Origin: Cepaea nemoralis
Lineage: Eukaryota; Mollusca; Gastropoda; Stylommatophora; Helicidae
Length of the DNA: 64,000 nt
Direction: 5' to 3'
Assembly: GCA_014155875.1 (NCBI GenBank)
Contig: JACEFZ010013531.1
Coordinates: 216,001 to 280,000 of the forward strand
Below, piece by piece: positions 40,567 to 51,300 of this stretch. A program made the translations under genes and the position numbers. Below the pieces are notes generated by a model that was not told where the DNA came from, ran no database searches, and worked only from the letters and a program-made list of their open reading frames with translations. The stretch's first letter is position 1, and every line of letters starts with the position of its first letter.

Positions 40567-41283
40567 ACTAACTAACTGACTGACTGACTGACTGACTGAC
40601 TGACTGACTGACTGACTGACTGACTGACTGACTGACTGACTGACTGACTGACTGACTGACTGACTGACTGACTGACTGACTGACTGACTGACTGACTGAC
40701 TGACTGACTGACTGACTGACTGACTGACTGACTGACTGACTGACTGACTGACTGACTGACTGACTGACTGACTGACTGACTGACTGACTGACTGACTGAC
40801 TGACTGACTGACTGACTGACTGACTGACTGACTGACTGACTGACTGACTGACTGACTGACTGACTGACTGACTGACTGACTGACTGACTGACTGACTGAC
40901 TGACTGACTGACTGACTGACTGACTGACTGACTGACTGACTGACTGACTGACTGACTGACTGACTGACTGACTGACTGACTGACTGACTGACTGACTGAC
41001 TGACTGACTGACTGACTGACTGACTGACTGACTGACTGACTGACTGACTGACTGACTGACTGACTGACTGACTGACTGACTGACTGACTGACTGACTGAC
41101 TGACTGACTGACTGACTGACTGACTGACTGACTGACTGACTGACTGACTGACTGACTGACTGACTGACTGACTGACTGACTGACTGACTGACTGACTGAC
41201 TGACTGACTGACTGACTGACTGACTGACTGACTGACTGACTGACTGACTGACTGACTGACTGACTGACTGACTGACTGACTAA
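40567..41283. repeat. (TGAC)n microsatellite, about 180 uninterrupted units
   Basis: Over 700 bp of pure TGAC bounded by gactaactaactgactg on the left and gactaacatacatacag on the right. On the minus strand a 4-bp unit gives the same SVSQ peptide in all three frames, which explains the overlapping long open frames. Confidence 0.97.
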
Positions 41284-41810
41284 CATACATACAGATGTCC
41301 GTGAAATTGTGCGACGGTATAAAGTAGTACCAAATTTGTTTAGAATACTGAAGATTGGTTGAAATTAATTAGACAGTTCACTGGAAAATCTCAAAATATT
41401 ATAAATTAGCTGAACAGTTCTACATGAGTTGAACAATGATATAAAGTAATTAGACAGTTGTCTACGAACTTGAAGAATGGTAGAAGGTAATGAAAACAAT
41501 ATCTCTGAGGCTGAACAAATGTATATAATAAATAGACAGCTGACCACCATCTTGAACAATTGGGCGTTTGTCCACAGTTTTAAATGTTGTAAATTAATAA
41601 AACGGTTGTACACAATTTGAAACATTCGTAGAAAGTAAATAAAGAATTTGCCAGGATGTTGAACAATGTTTTACATTTAATTAGACATTTTACCACAGTC
41701 TTGAACAATATTATAAATTAATTAGACAGTTGATCAGTCTTGAACAATGTTACAAATTAATTAAACCGTTGTTCACGATCATAAAAATTTTTGATAAATT
41801 AATTAGATTT

Positions 41811-43004
41811 TTGTCTAGAAGCTCAGACAGTGATGGGCAATTGTTGAATATCCGCCTTGGATCTACAACAATAGAAACAAAACCGTTCTGAAATACGCTT
41901 TCTTGTAGTTTCTACTTTCTTCACAATAACCAGGCGATGCTAACAATGGTTAACCAAAAGTTGTTTGCAGAATCTGATGTAGGTCAGCGTGGATTGTAGT
42001 AATGTTATCGATAACGAAACAGTCGATGTTAAATGGAAATTAGAACGGAATTTGTAATCTCTGAGTTGACTTGATTGTACTGGCGACCGGAGAGAGGCAA
42101 TTGAAGCATTGATCGCCCGACTCATCAGAACAGCAAACATGGCCAGGAAATTCTGTTACAAGATTGACAGACCATTGAATTATCACGGATGCAACTCACT
42201 TGCCATTACAATGTTATTGTTGAGGTGTCGAGGTGGCATGGTGGTTGTTGCTGTGCGTTGCCAGCGTTGTGATCTAGGTTACATCCCCGGTAGTGGCTGA
42301 GTGGGGGATCTTTCTAGCCATAGAGATTGAGAGATTAATTCAGCATTATATAAATAAGCAGTAGCTGGGAAGGCTTGAAAAAATAACTGGTATCTTGCAG
42401 TTTTGGCCGTCTATAGATTGCCAAATACTGCTGCAAAAAATGCAAAAATAACTACAATTTATTGCGGGGATCAGGAATGGAGTTATACCTCTCCATTATT
42501 CAATGCCTGGGCTGAAGTGTAACCTCCATGTGTTGCCCATGCAACATGATCCCTCTCTCGGCCTGCCTAGTTTGCTCCGGAACAACGTTAACGCTAATAC
42601 ATCTACAACAAGACAATCTGCAGAAGCTGTCGGATCAGCAAAGCAATGCTCTAATTGTCCGCCTCTCGGAACTACGTTCCTAGACCAGTTGCTAATCAAG
42701 GCCTAGGGCTTAGTCTGCCATATCATGACATTTAGTCTTTAGGTTGCATTTCCTCCCTCTAGGATAATGGTTTTACCCTCCAAGATGCGCTTCTCCACCC
42801 GAAGCCGTTGGCACAGTGTGGGGTGTTGAGTTTAGTGAGCGTCGACCAACATTCGGTGCCAACAAAATGCGGGTAGTACCGTGTAATATTATATGGTGGT
42901 TGAGTATTATCTCACTAAGACCTGACACTAGATGCTTTGATATCAGTATGTAATCTTGAAGATGTGACATCAGTATATAATATTGATAACAATGAATAAT
43001 TTCC
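41811..43004. other. Unassigned sequence
   Basis: 42215-42300 has a tRNA-like look (ggtggcatggtggttgttgc, then taggttacatccccgg) and may be a SINE head. The rest shows no gene or repeat I can name. Confidence 0.45.
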
Positions 43005-43120
43005 ACCCAGCCAATAAGAAGTACCAGGGACTGTCATGGAAAGTAAAGGTGACCAGTTTGATACTGAATACGTCAGCCGTGGACTGCCAATGGGTCTATG
43101 AACATATTAGACTCGCTTCG
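43005..43120 (+). mobile_element. SINE-C body fragment
   Basis: agtaccagggactgtcatgg, aaagtaaaggtgaccagttt and gatactgaatacg followed by ggtctatgaacatattagac match the family. Confidence 0.62.
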
Positions 43121-43302
43121 TACACCCCATACGCCTAACAGTTCTTTCCCATGGTCTTTCACTTTTGTTTTCAGGCTGTGTCGACCTGGCAAACGACGCC
43201 AGTTATAATAAATTCCCACGTCGAGGGAGATTCAAATTACCAGCGGCAGAACAATCAGCGTACTAGCCACTGCGCTACGGTGGTTCCCAGTAGTCCGTTT
43301 GC

Positions 43303-43655
43303 GGATCATCATCATCAAGTGCCATGCCGGCTGACGTAGGCGTTCATGACTCTCCACAGATCTCGGTCTTTGGTTTTCTGGATCAACTCCGCTGTTGATA
43401 TTCCTACTTGCCACCGTCTCAATCCATCCAGCATAATCACTCTTGGTCTGCCTCTGGCTCTCTTCACCTTGATTTTTCCAGTTGTCACGATGTTCTCCAA
43501 TGCCTCTCTTCTCATCACATGACCAAAACAAGTTTTTGCCTCTTTCTTATTGTTGTATATAATGTTCTAGTTTTATTAGCCTCTTTCAGGCAGTCACTGT
43601 TAGTTACTTTGGCATTCCAAGAAATTCGCAACATTCGTCTCAGGAACTAAATCTC
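43303..43655 (-). mobile_element. RTE-like copy (second subfamily) with (GAT)n tail
   Basis: On the plus strand atcatcatcatcaagtgcca is the reversed 3' end and tail. On the minus strand RREALENIVTTGKIK, ARGRPRVIMLDGLRRW and WRVMNAYVSRHGT are readable at 43315-43518. Truncated at 5'. Confidence 0.8.
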
Positions 43656-44378
43656 TGTATGGGGATAGATAAGTGTTAGAAAAGCGTATGCACAAATATA
43701 CAGATATTCAAAGAACCAGTCAACTGCTTATAGAGCATATTCTTTTGGAGGTCTCATTTCCCTTAAGTATTGTACTAAGGTTTGTTATATGTCCCTTTAC
43801 ATGACGTCATAATCAACCCCAACATTTATCGAAGGCTAGTAATTTAATAGGCAATGTTTACATTCAGAGAGAAGAAGACCAAAGAAAAGATGGGTGCAGT
43901 ATGTGGCAGATGATATCCAGGTGGGTGTATCGGATGGGGCACATCTTGTTTATGACCGAAAAGATTTCCGGAACGTTGTTATGGGAGCGAAGTTCTGTAA
44001 AGGACATGCTACTAAATGAATGAATGAGTTTGCCATTGCTTTCTAAACGGCAGACGCTCATGCCATCGAAATCAACGCAAAGTGATCTGCTTAAAAATCA
44101 CCTGCAGCTGATTTCTAACCCACGTTCCGGTATGTCGGAGAATTGTCAAACTGCGTGCACTAACCCACATAGGCCATACATAGCTACAGTTTTTGGTTTG
44201 CTCAAGAACTTCTTCGTGGTAATTGAATGATCAACAGCTAACAGCAACACATTTTAATTGTGTCATTTTCTGCATAATCACACCCAAAAAAATGAAGTCG
44301 GAACAAAAGGTAATCACCAAATCTTCTCTGCTGTTAGCGGCAGACGACAACAACAATAACAACATTAACGAAGAGCAA

Positions 44379-44387
<9 letters not shown>

Positions 44388-44431
<44 letters not shown>
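44388..44431. repeat. (TG)n microsatellite
   Basis: About 22 TG units. The flanks 43660-44385 and 44440-45030 contain no recognised gene. Confidence 0.96.
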
Positions 44432-44437
<6 letters not shown>

Positions 44438-45034
44438 TGTAAAATAACATAACAGAGCATAGGAAACTAAACTAACATAACGTTCTTAATTAGTATTAAT
44501 ATTTCTAAGACAGCTAGTAATATTTTGCGTGCATTAAAAACAGTACTTAATTTACTACTTTCCTCATAAATTTATATCTCCTTGTAATTAAAGAATGATT
44601 CACCAAATGTTCTGAAATGTTCAGGTAATTTAGAGTAATTACAGACATGCTAATGGAACTCGTAATCTATGTATAAAGCTTCACTCTCTTTTCTTCTTTT
44701 TCGTCAGACGACAAACAAATGCGTTCATGGCAATGCGGTAAAGTAATTTAGCAAATATACAAACAGGTGAATCAACGGTGGTTTTCATCATGGCCATGCA
44801 GCAGCTCCGTTGCAGTACGTCGCACTCAGGGTTTTATCCCATCTAGCTCGGGCTCTCTGATCAGAGATGCCAACTGCCCACCGAAAGCGTCTCACAGAGC
44901 ACAAATTCCCAAGGGTTCTTCAAAGGAAAACTTCAATCCAGAATCGAATCACATGTTCTGATAACAAACTGAATAGCTTCTGTACACGAGGTACATGACT
45001 TGACGTTTCCTTACTGTTAAGTTAAACATTAATC

Positions 45035-45275
45035 TCTTTACAGAAAAAAGAACTGACGTCATTGCACCGGGTTTTATACCATATGGCTCGGTCTCTTTCC
45101 GCAGGGCGCCAGTCGAAAACGTTGCACAAGGCATGAACTCTGTAATTCCAGCGACGACCCCCAGGGTCTCGAGAAAATTGCGCTAGTGGGACGCACGACG
45201 TAGCCCGGAATGGAATACACAACCATCTGGGCGAGAGGCAGGCGGCGTAACCACTTCGCCACGGAGGCTGCTCGC
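45035..45275 (-). mobile_element. SINE-B copy
   Basis: Reverse orientation: gttttataccatatggctcg, gtctctttccgcagggcgcc, catgaactctgtaattccag, then a head with cggaatggaatacacaacc (altered B-box) and ggcgtaaccacttcgccacg (A-box). A further scrap (gttttatcccatctagctcg) lies at 44833. Confidence 0.8.
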
Positions 45276-45394
45276 TTTATGGAGACAATGGCTAGGGTCA
45301 CCGACCAGTTTAATCCCGTCAACAGGAGAGCAATGGTAGACTACCTTCTTTAGTTATGTCTGGGTCATCATGATCCAACAACTCACATCTACTG

Positions 45395-45436
<42 letters not shown>

Positions 45437-45666
45437 TAGGAACCGACATCACAGCATTCGGGGCATTTCCATAAGCGCACCGTCCCCATCATCAGAAGCC
45501 AGCGAAGAGTTCCAACTCCAATAGTACCAGTAGCAATCTGATTATATGTGCGTCTCGCCTTTCCTCTAAGCGTCGAGCCTCGGCCAGATCCCCTCGTCAC
45601 TCCACGTTGTCGCATTCTTGTCAGACCATGGTGATCCATTTGCTCCTCCGAGGTGTACACGTGCTC

Positions 45667-46290
45667 CTACAAGGCCGCAACCACGTCTGCCTTATCATGC
45701 ATCAATACTCCACCAAGTTTTGCAGAGCAAGCCAATCTGTCTGCCTGTTCATTTCCCAACACACCAGCATGCCCCGGAGAAAATATCCAAACGATGCTTG
45801 CCACCCGTGACTTCCGAAGCGAAGCAAGCCACTCGGCACGAAGCTTGCCCGTCCTCACCCTACTCAGCATGCTTTCTGAGTCAGTTACAATCACTATGTG
45901 TGTGTGTATCGTATTCTCAATCCAGCGGAAAGCTGCACTGACTGCCTCCACCTCCATTCTTAAGCTAGATGTTGTGGTATCATATGTCAGGCTCTCCTGC
46001 ACCAAACATCGACCATTAGCCTTTGCCAAGAAACCACAGGCTAATCTACTACCTCTCAACACCGAACCATCTGCGTAGATAATCACATCACCAGGGCGAG
46101 CATTATCCTGAATTAGTTGCTGGATTTCCACTTCCGTGGCCCCTGCTGGCCACTCCCTGCACTCCCGGCTCAATGTGATTATAACTCTGCACAGGTCTGA
46201 CTGCTCCGCTGGCACTCTGACCCACTCCTCTCCACGCCTAATGTTCTCCAAGTGGCACACCTGTTTGATCGTATCCTCTGCCTGAGCCAT
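45667..46290 (-). pseudogene. RNase H domain of the I-like LINE
   Basis: A 207-codon open stretch in which all four RNase H catalytic residues are present: VIIYADGSV (D), LRMEVEAVSAAF (E), VTDSESMLS (D) and HAGVLGNEQADRLA (D). In the element it would remove RNA from the RNA-DNA hybrid. It sits in a different frame from the RT part (46406-47003), with a frameshift and stop between them near 46290-46440, so the polyprotein is broken although the domain itself looks intact. LINEs of the I group carry RNase H after RT; clade assignment is tentative. Confidence 0.85.
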
Positions 46291-46405
46291 CCATGATTTC
46301 CCTCTTATCAGTCACTGGCCCTTAACTGCGTCCAGCGCCTCATGCAATGGGTGATCTTTGTCAGCAGCTTCTCTGAGGTATTCCTTCGCCTGCATCACAT
46401 TGAGC

Positions 46406-47003
46406 CTACCAGCAACAGTCGGCAGACCAAGGATGTACCGCATACACATCTCTGGTGCATCCCAGAATGACCCGCATAGCCTCGGTTTGTATGCGCTCCA
46501 ATCTCACCAGCTGTCTCTTTGAGACAGTGAGCAGTCCTAGTCCATAATCAATCGCTGAGAGGATCAAGTGCTGGTATAGTCTGAAAAGCATCCTCTGCTC
46601 TATGTCCATTGCAGCCATAGTTTTAAGTGCGTTGAGTCCTTTTTGAGATCTTGTCACAACCGTCTCCACATGATCCTTGAAGGTTAGGCTCCTGTCAAAT
46701 GTGATTCCCAGATTCTTCAGTTTGTACCCTCTGTTGACGCTTCCACCATCTATCGTGAGGCTTGGGACATCAGCTCTCACAACCCTGTTGTCCAGAGAGC
46801 ACCACAAAACAGCCGCCTTTTTCGGGTGGATGACAGCACCCATTTCAGTGCACCAGTCAGTCACTTTGTCTGCTGTCGCCTGTAGCTCCTGGGCTATTTT
46901 CTCCCTATCTCTCCCCTGCCTATATGCAAGAATATCATCTGCAAATGTTAGTATCCTTCCAACCACTGGTGCTTCTAGGTATGCAATTTTGCTCGTATAC
47001 ACA
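46406..47003 (-). pseudogene. I-like LINE RT, catalytic second half
   Basis: The stretch starts right at the LTR junction with VYTSKIAYLEAPVVGR, continues through the active site ILTFADDILAY (FADD, about 46925-46960), VIHPKKAAVLW and NLGITFDRSLTFKDHV, the usual LINE thumb-region words, and runs into a frameshift after AMRVILGCTRD. The first catalytic aspartate is on the other side of the LTR element. Frameshift plus insertion make it non-functional. Confidence 0.88.
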
Positions 47004-49435
47004 TGTGGCATAACGCAGCCAACATTATTCATCTTATCAACAAATGCCGCAAAAAGAGGAAACAACATTAAAATAAATTGACTTCACAAACGCAATTGGA
47101 GATTGGGACTTAAAACTTAACATCGAAACTGGAACTGAACAAGTGACAAATGACGTGGATTCTTAGAAGGATTTCATCAGACCAAGCTCGGAAAATCATT
47201 GGATGAGAAAACCACCTGACCCGCCTTCGCGCCAGTGCATAATTAGCATATGTACCATTTCATCAGAAAGGTTAATCAGCCCGCACTTTTGTCTGAACTC
47301 GCTCCATGGACGGATGTGAGAATAGTGTGTGATCAAAAATTCAATGGACAAAGCAAAAGTCTGGATCCGAGGTACGTTTGTTAGCCCTTGATTAGACTAA
47401 GAACCCGATGTATCAAGTATCGAGTAACGTAAACCCATGTTTGTGATGTCAATTGAAATGTATGATTATTAATTAAAACCTCAGAAATGTAAAAATGCTC
47501 GACTGTAGATTCTAATGACGCAAAGCCATTCCCGGGCAAAATATTCTCTTCGATGAAACTACAATCTCTGATATTCTTAAGGATAATTATTAACTTTAGG
47601 AAGTGCATTACACTATTACATTCTATTCTAAACAACTGTGAGAAGTGATGATTCGAAAGCAATCTTGTGCATTTCACCAGAAACATTGTAAAAGATGCTA
47701 TCACTGTCTACAGCTGAAATGACAGTTCGTGTACTAGAACAAGTGCCTTGTTCTAAAACAGACTTATCTATGCCTATTTACGATCTAGAAAGCTGAAAGT
47801 GAAATCAATCTTTCCTTTCTCCTTTCTCTATAGAATTAATAGGGTTTGGCGAAATGAATATTTATATTTATGTCAAATTTAATTAGATAAGAGCACTTAG
47901 GAACTGCAATACATGAGAAAGTTGTGCTTCGCGGAACACCATCACGCGAAGTGAACTTAACTCATTACTCAACATAACTTAAAACACAACACCACTCAAC
48001 ACCACTCATCACCACACAACACAACACTCAACATCACAACAACAACAGGTAATGGAAGAGAGTTATTAGACACAAGAAGAAGAAGAAGTTAATTGGGAAA
48101 ACACAGAGAATTATTTATACACATTGTGAACACCATTGAGTAGAAGAAATGTTATAAATGTATGTCATTTATTTACATGCATCTTGACACCTTCTCACTC
48201 TTGTCATTGTCTCACTGTACACGTTCACTGACCCCAGGTCAAATGAAGACTTACATACAGCAGGAACAAGTTGATACAAGGCGTACACAGTGTGATAAAC
48301 TCTGACCACCCCAAATTAACCCAACACTAGCTTAGAGAGAAAAAGAAGGGGAGGGGAACTAGTTCCTACTTCAGGAATTTAGGTTCTTTTACCTACTTTT
48401 AAAAGATTGTATTGGTAGGAATGTATATATTTATGTGAATACTCATCAGTGATCTTGGTGGCTACATACCAACAACCACCCAACACATCAGCAAACTAAC
48501 CACCTAAATCAGACCTGAGAGAGGGAAGCCGAGAGATGGAGATGAACCACAAGTGAGATGGAGGATGACTTCGCTATGAGCAGAGCATGGGGAGGCCTTC
48601 AGTGGAGCTATACGGGCAGACCTGACGTGGATCCATCAGTCAATGGACCCTGGCTTACCTAATCCTCCAGTCACCAGGTTACTTTTAATATCATCGGTAT
48701 ACACCACACCCAATCTCAGGAACTTAATAGTTAAATGTTGATGCAACATCATCATACTTAAAATGTACAACATCACAATGTTTACTATGTTTTAACACTT
48801 GTTGATATCTCATATATTGATGCTTGTTATTGATTGTCTGGGACAATGGTCCAATGTGCAACTGTTCTATTACTTTGTGTGTAAATCACAATAGAGATGT
48901 ATGTACTGACCAGAAGGCTCAGGCCAGTCAATAAATGATTAACATGAATTGACCTTCTGTTAATTTGTCAAGTTCAAACCTATCTGTCAACAACTTCTTT
49001 GTACATCATGTTGTCAAAATCTAATGTGATTGATTATGTGTTTGATTGTTAAAAGATAAATTAACTCATAATGACTTACTAAAAGGGGGAAATAAAAGAC
49101 TCTATACTTATCAACTGCTCAACATCCATGTTTTCTTCATCTAAATCAGGCTGAGAAAATTCTCCTGACTTTCCTCAGATTTGATAAACTAAAAGGGGGC
49201 TCCAGAGCTAAAGAATCATTGGAGAAGGGGCAGATTCCCAATTAGTAAATTACCATTCTTACCAGGGCCATAATCTATATCTCCTAGACAATACTTAACA
49301 AAACGAGGCCTGCAGATAACTCAAGGTTCATATTCTGGGGTTATTGAAGATAGAAGAGGATGGGGCTCTACATCTTTTGTTAGAGATGGGGCATGCACTA
49401 CAGTGATCTCCCACTCCCTTCAAAAATATATGACA
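47004..49435 (+). repeat. 5' LTR of LTR element 2
   Basis: 2432 bp, TG...CA ends, repeated at 54524-56955 (offset 7520 throughout, so no net indels). I count about eight differences, four of them clustered near 49310 (acttaacaaaacgagg versus acttattagaacgaga). The 107-codon minus-strand open frame present in both LTRs shows no recognisable feature. Confidence 0.95.
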
Positions 49436-49439
49436 TATT

Positions 49440-49458
49440 GTGGGCTAAGTCCTGGATG
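49440..49458 (+). other. Degenerate primer-binding site, LTR element 2
   Basis: tgtgggctaagtcctggat starts four bases after the LTR, the same spacing as in LTR element 1. It resembles the tRNA-Pro complement TGGGGGCTCGTCCGGGAT with about three substitutions and one extra base. The leader to 50043 lacks the tandem repeats of element 1. Confidence 0.6.
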
Positions 49459-50043
49459 GTTCCCATATATTAACCTTTAAACAATCACCTAAAAATACAT
49501 GAACACAGTTATCTTTAGATTTTGAACATTGTCATTTTCTAGAATGTTTAACAGATACCATGTGGGGTATTGATTGACAGCCACATGATATGAATGACAT
49601 TTATAGATAAATAAGAAGAGGTGACTGATCTTTACTCCTGGAGAAGGAGCCATGTTCATATATTGCTTCTACTTCAGAAAGAGGTACTCCAGGTGAAATA
49701 TATAGTGTGTATCTACTCTACTAAGACTACTTCTCTTCCAGAGAAGGTGTTCTATTCCTGTGAAGTCTGAACTTAACAGCATTTCATCAACCACCGGAAA
49801 ATCTTATCCGTTGGGAAAACTCTGTCTAATTTCAGATTCTTTTCTTTACTAGGAATTAATTGTGGTTACTTCAGTGCCTGCTGCCTTTGGCTTTTCCAGC
49901 ATTGACAGACAGACATAACATAGGGTGTTTTTAATATTGCACATGCTCTGTTGTATCTTTGCAGATCAGGGACTGACAAGCGTACGCGGATCAGACTAGC
50001 TGCAATTATATTGTTAATCAGAGCACAGCAATAAAATATAGAC

Positions 50044-51300
50044 ATGGCGGAAACTGCAAAGTTTAGAGCCCAAATAACAGAAACAGGTAGGGAGTGCGGG
50101 TTAGATGGCCTTGAGCTGGCTAACTATGTTTCGGAGGCATTCGACAAAAGGGAAAGACTGCAAGCGGAATTGGCTCTCAAAGAAAAACAGCTTCAGGCTG
50201 AATTGGCTGAGAGGGAAAAACAGTTTCAAGCAGAATTGGAGGAGAAAGAGAAACGATTTCAAGCAGAATTGGAGGAGAAAGAGAAACGACTACAGGCTGA
50301 AATGGAAGATAAGGAGAGAGAGCGTCAACACCAACTGGAGTTGAGGAGAATGGAGATTGAAGTGGAGATCCGGAGAATAGAGAAAGGGAGTGGTCCTACA
50401 CCCTCAACCTCATCAGGATCGCCAGTGTCAGAACCACCTCACGTCTCTCAACTTAATTCAGGAGCTATGTCATTTCCTCTGGACCCCTTTAATGAACAGA
50501 CTGACCACATCGAAGGATTTTTATCACGCTTCGAGGCAATGGCTGTCAGCTGTGGGCTTGAAGAAAGTAGATGGGCGACGAAGTTAGCGCAAGCCTTAAG
50601 ATCCACGGCGTATGAAGTGTTCTCAAGACTCACTAGAGAGGAACAACAGAACTACACAACACTCAAGACGGCACTCTTGAGCCGATTCGAAGTGGACGCC
50701 GAATCTTATAAACTCAGGTTCAAAGCCGCAAGGAAGGAACCGGGTGAGAGCTACGCACAACTAGTCGAAAGACTGAAGTCATACATACAAAGATAGACTT
50801 GCTTGGGAGGATTTGAGGAAAATTATGAAGGACTCCGTGAAATGATTATCATTGATCAGATCAAGGGGAAAATGCAGAACGAAATGAAGGCATTCCTAAC
50901 CCAAAACGGGGCTGACCGCCTGGAAACTATAATCATCCTGGCAGAGAGATTTGAGAAATCTCAAAAGGAGATGGGAGGAAAGGGACGTTCGAACAACACC
51001 CCCTCTCAAAACAAAACTCCACAGCCAAAAGAGGGTGAAAACACTGTCGCCACCGGGAAAAAGGGGAAATCCCCGAAAAACACTCAACACTCAGTCCAAA
51101 CAGCGCCGAAGGAGGACAAACCATTCTGTACCCATTGCAAAATTAAAGGTCACACATTTCAGAGTTGCAGAAAGAAGCCACCTCCACACACAGCGGCATG
51201 TTTGGCCAACCGAAAAGAGAGAAAAGTGAGCACTGGTGAAACGTCCAAACAGACACCTCATCAAGACACATCATCTCGTATTCCGGTTGTAGAATCCATC
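50044..51300 (+). pseudogene. gag: Gag region, LTR element 2, with a nonsense codon
   Basis: The frame starts at ATG 50044 (MAETAKFRAQITETGREC). Coiled coil of ten-residue repeats (QAELEEKEKR type, about 50160-50390) and a capsid region with RFEAMAVSCGLEESRW and RFKAARKEPGESYAQLVERLKSYIQ follow. A TAG at 50794-50796 sits where element 1 has tryptophan (HKW), one base from TGG. The same frame continues with EGLREMIIIDQIKGKMQ and one CCHC knuckle (CTHCKIKGHTFQSC, about 51127-51168). Without the stop, gag would run straight into protease in one frame, unlike element 1. Whether the stop is a mutation or a readthrough site is open; the match to Trp favours mutation. Confidence 0.88.

Larger units (their letters stand above)
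39640..41810. repeat. 41-bp degenerate satellite enclosing two younger expansions
   Basis: The unit is aattagacagttgtctacga, tcttgaacagtggtataaatt. It is clear at 39700-39895 and, more degenerate, at 41310-41810, with single units near 40425-40460. Between them lie a 9-bp-based minisatellite (39898-40315) and the (TGAC)n block (40567-41283). Confidence 0.88.
45393..47003 (-). mobile_element. I-like LINE, 3' part, split by LTR element 2
   Basis: On the minus strand: second half of RT (46406-47003), RNase H (about 45760-46200), a C-terminal region ending with a Cys pair (KCPECC), then the tail (TCAA)n, visible on the plus strand as (TTGA)n at 45393-45434. The first part of its RT continues at 56956-57245 on the far side of the inserted LTR element; the protein words join in phase (PQGSAIS...LFKV before the break, YTSKIAYL after it). 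Confidence 0.88.

Noticed and set aside
40429..41290. Long Ser-Val-Ser-Gln open frames as a gene
   Set aside because: A pure (TGAC)n tract gives this peptide in every minus frame.
47381..47704. 107-codon minus-strand frame, repeated at 54901-55224, as a duplicated gene
   Set aside because: It lies in both LTRs of LTR element 2, antisense, with no recognisable domain; duplication is explained by the LTRs.
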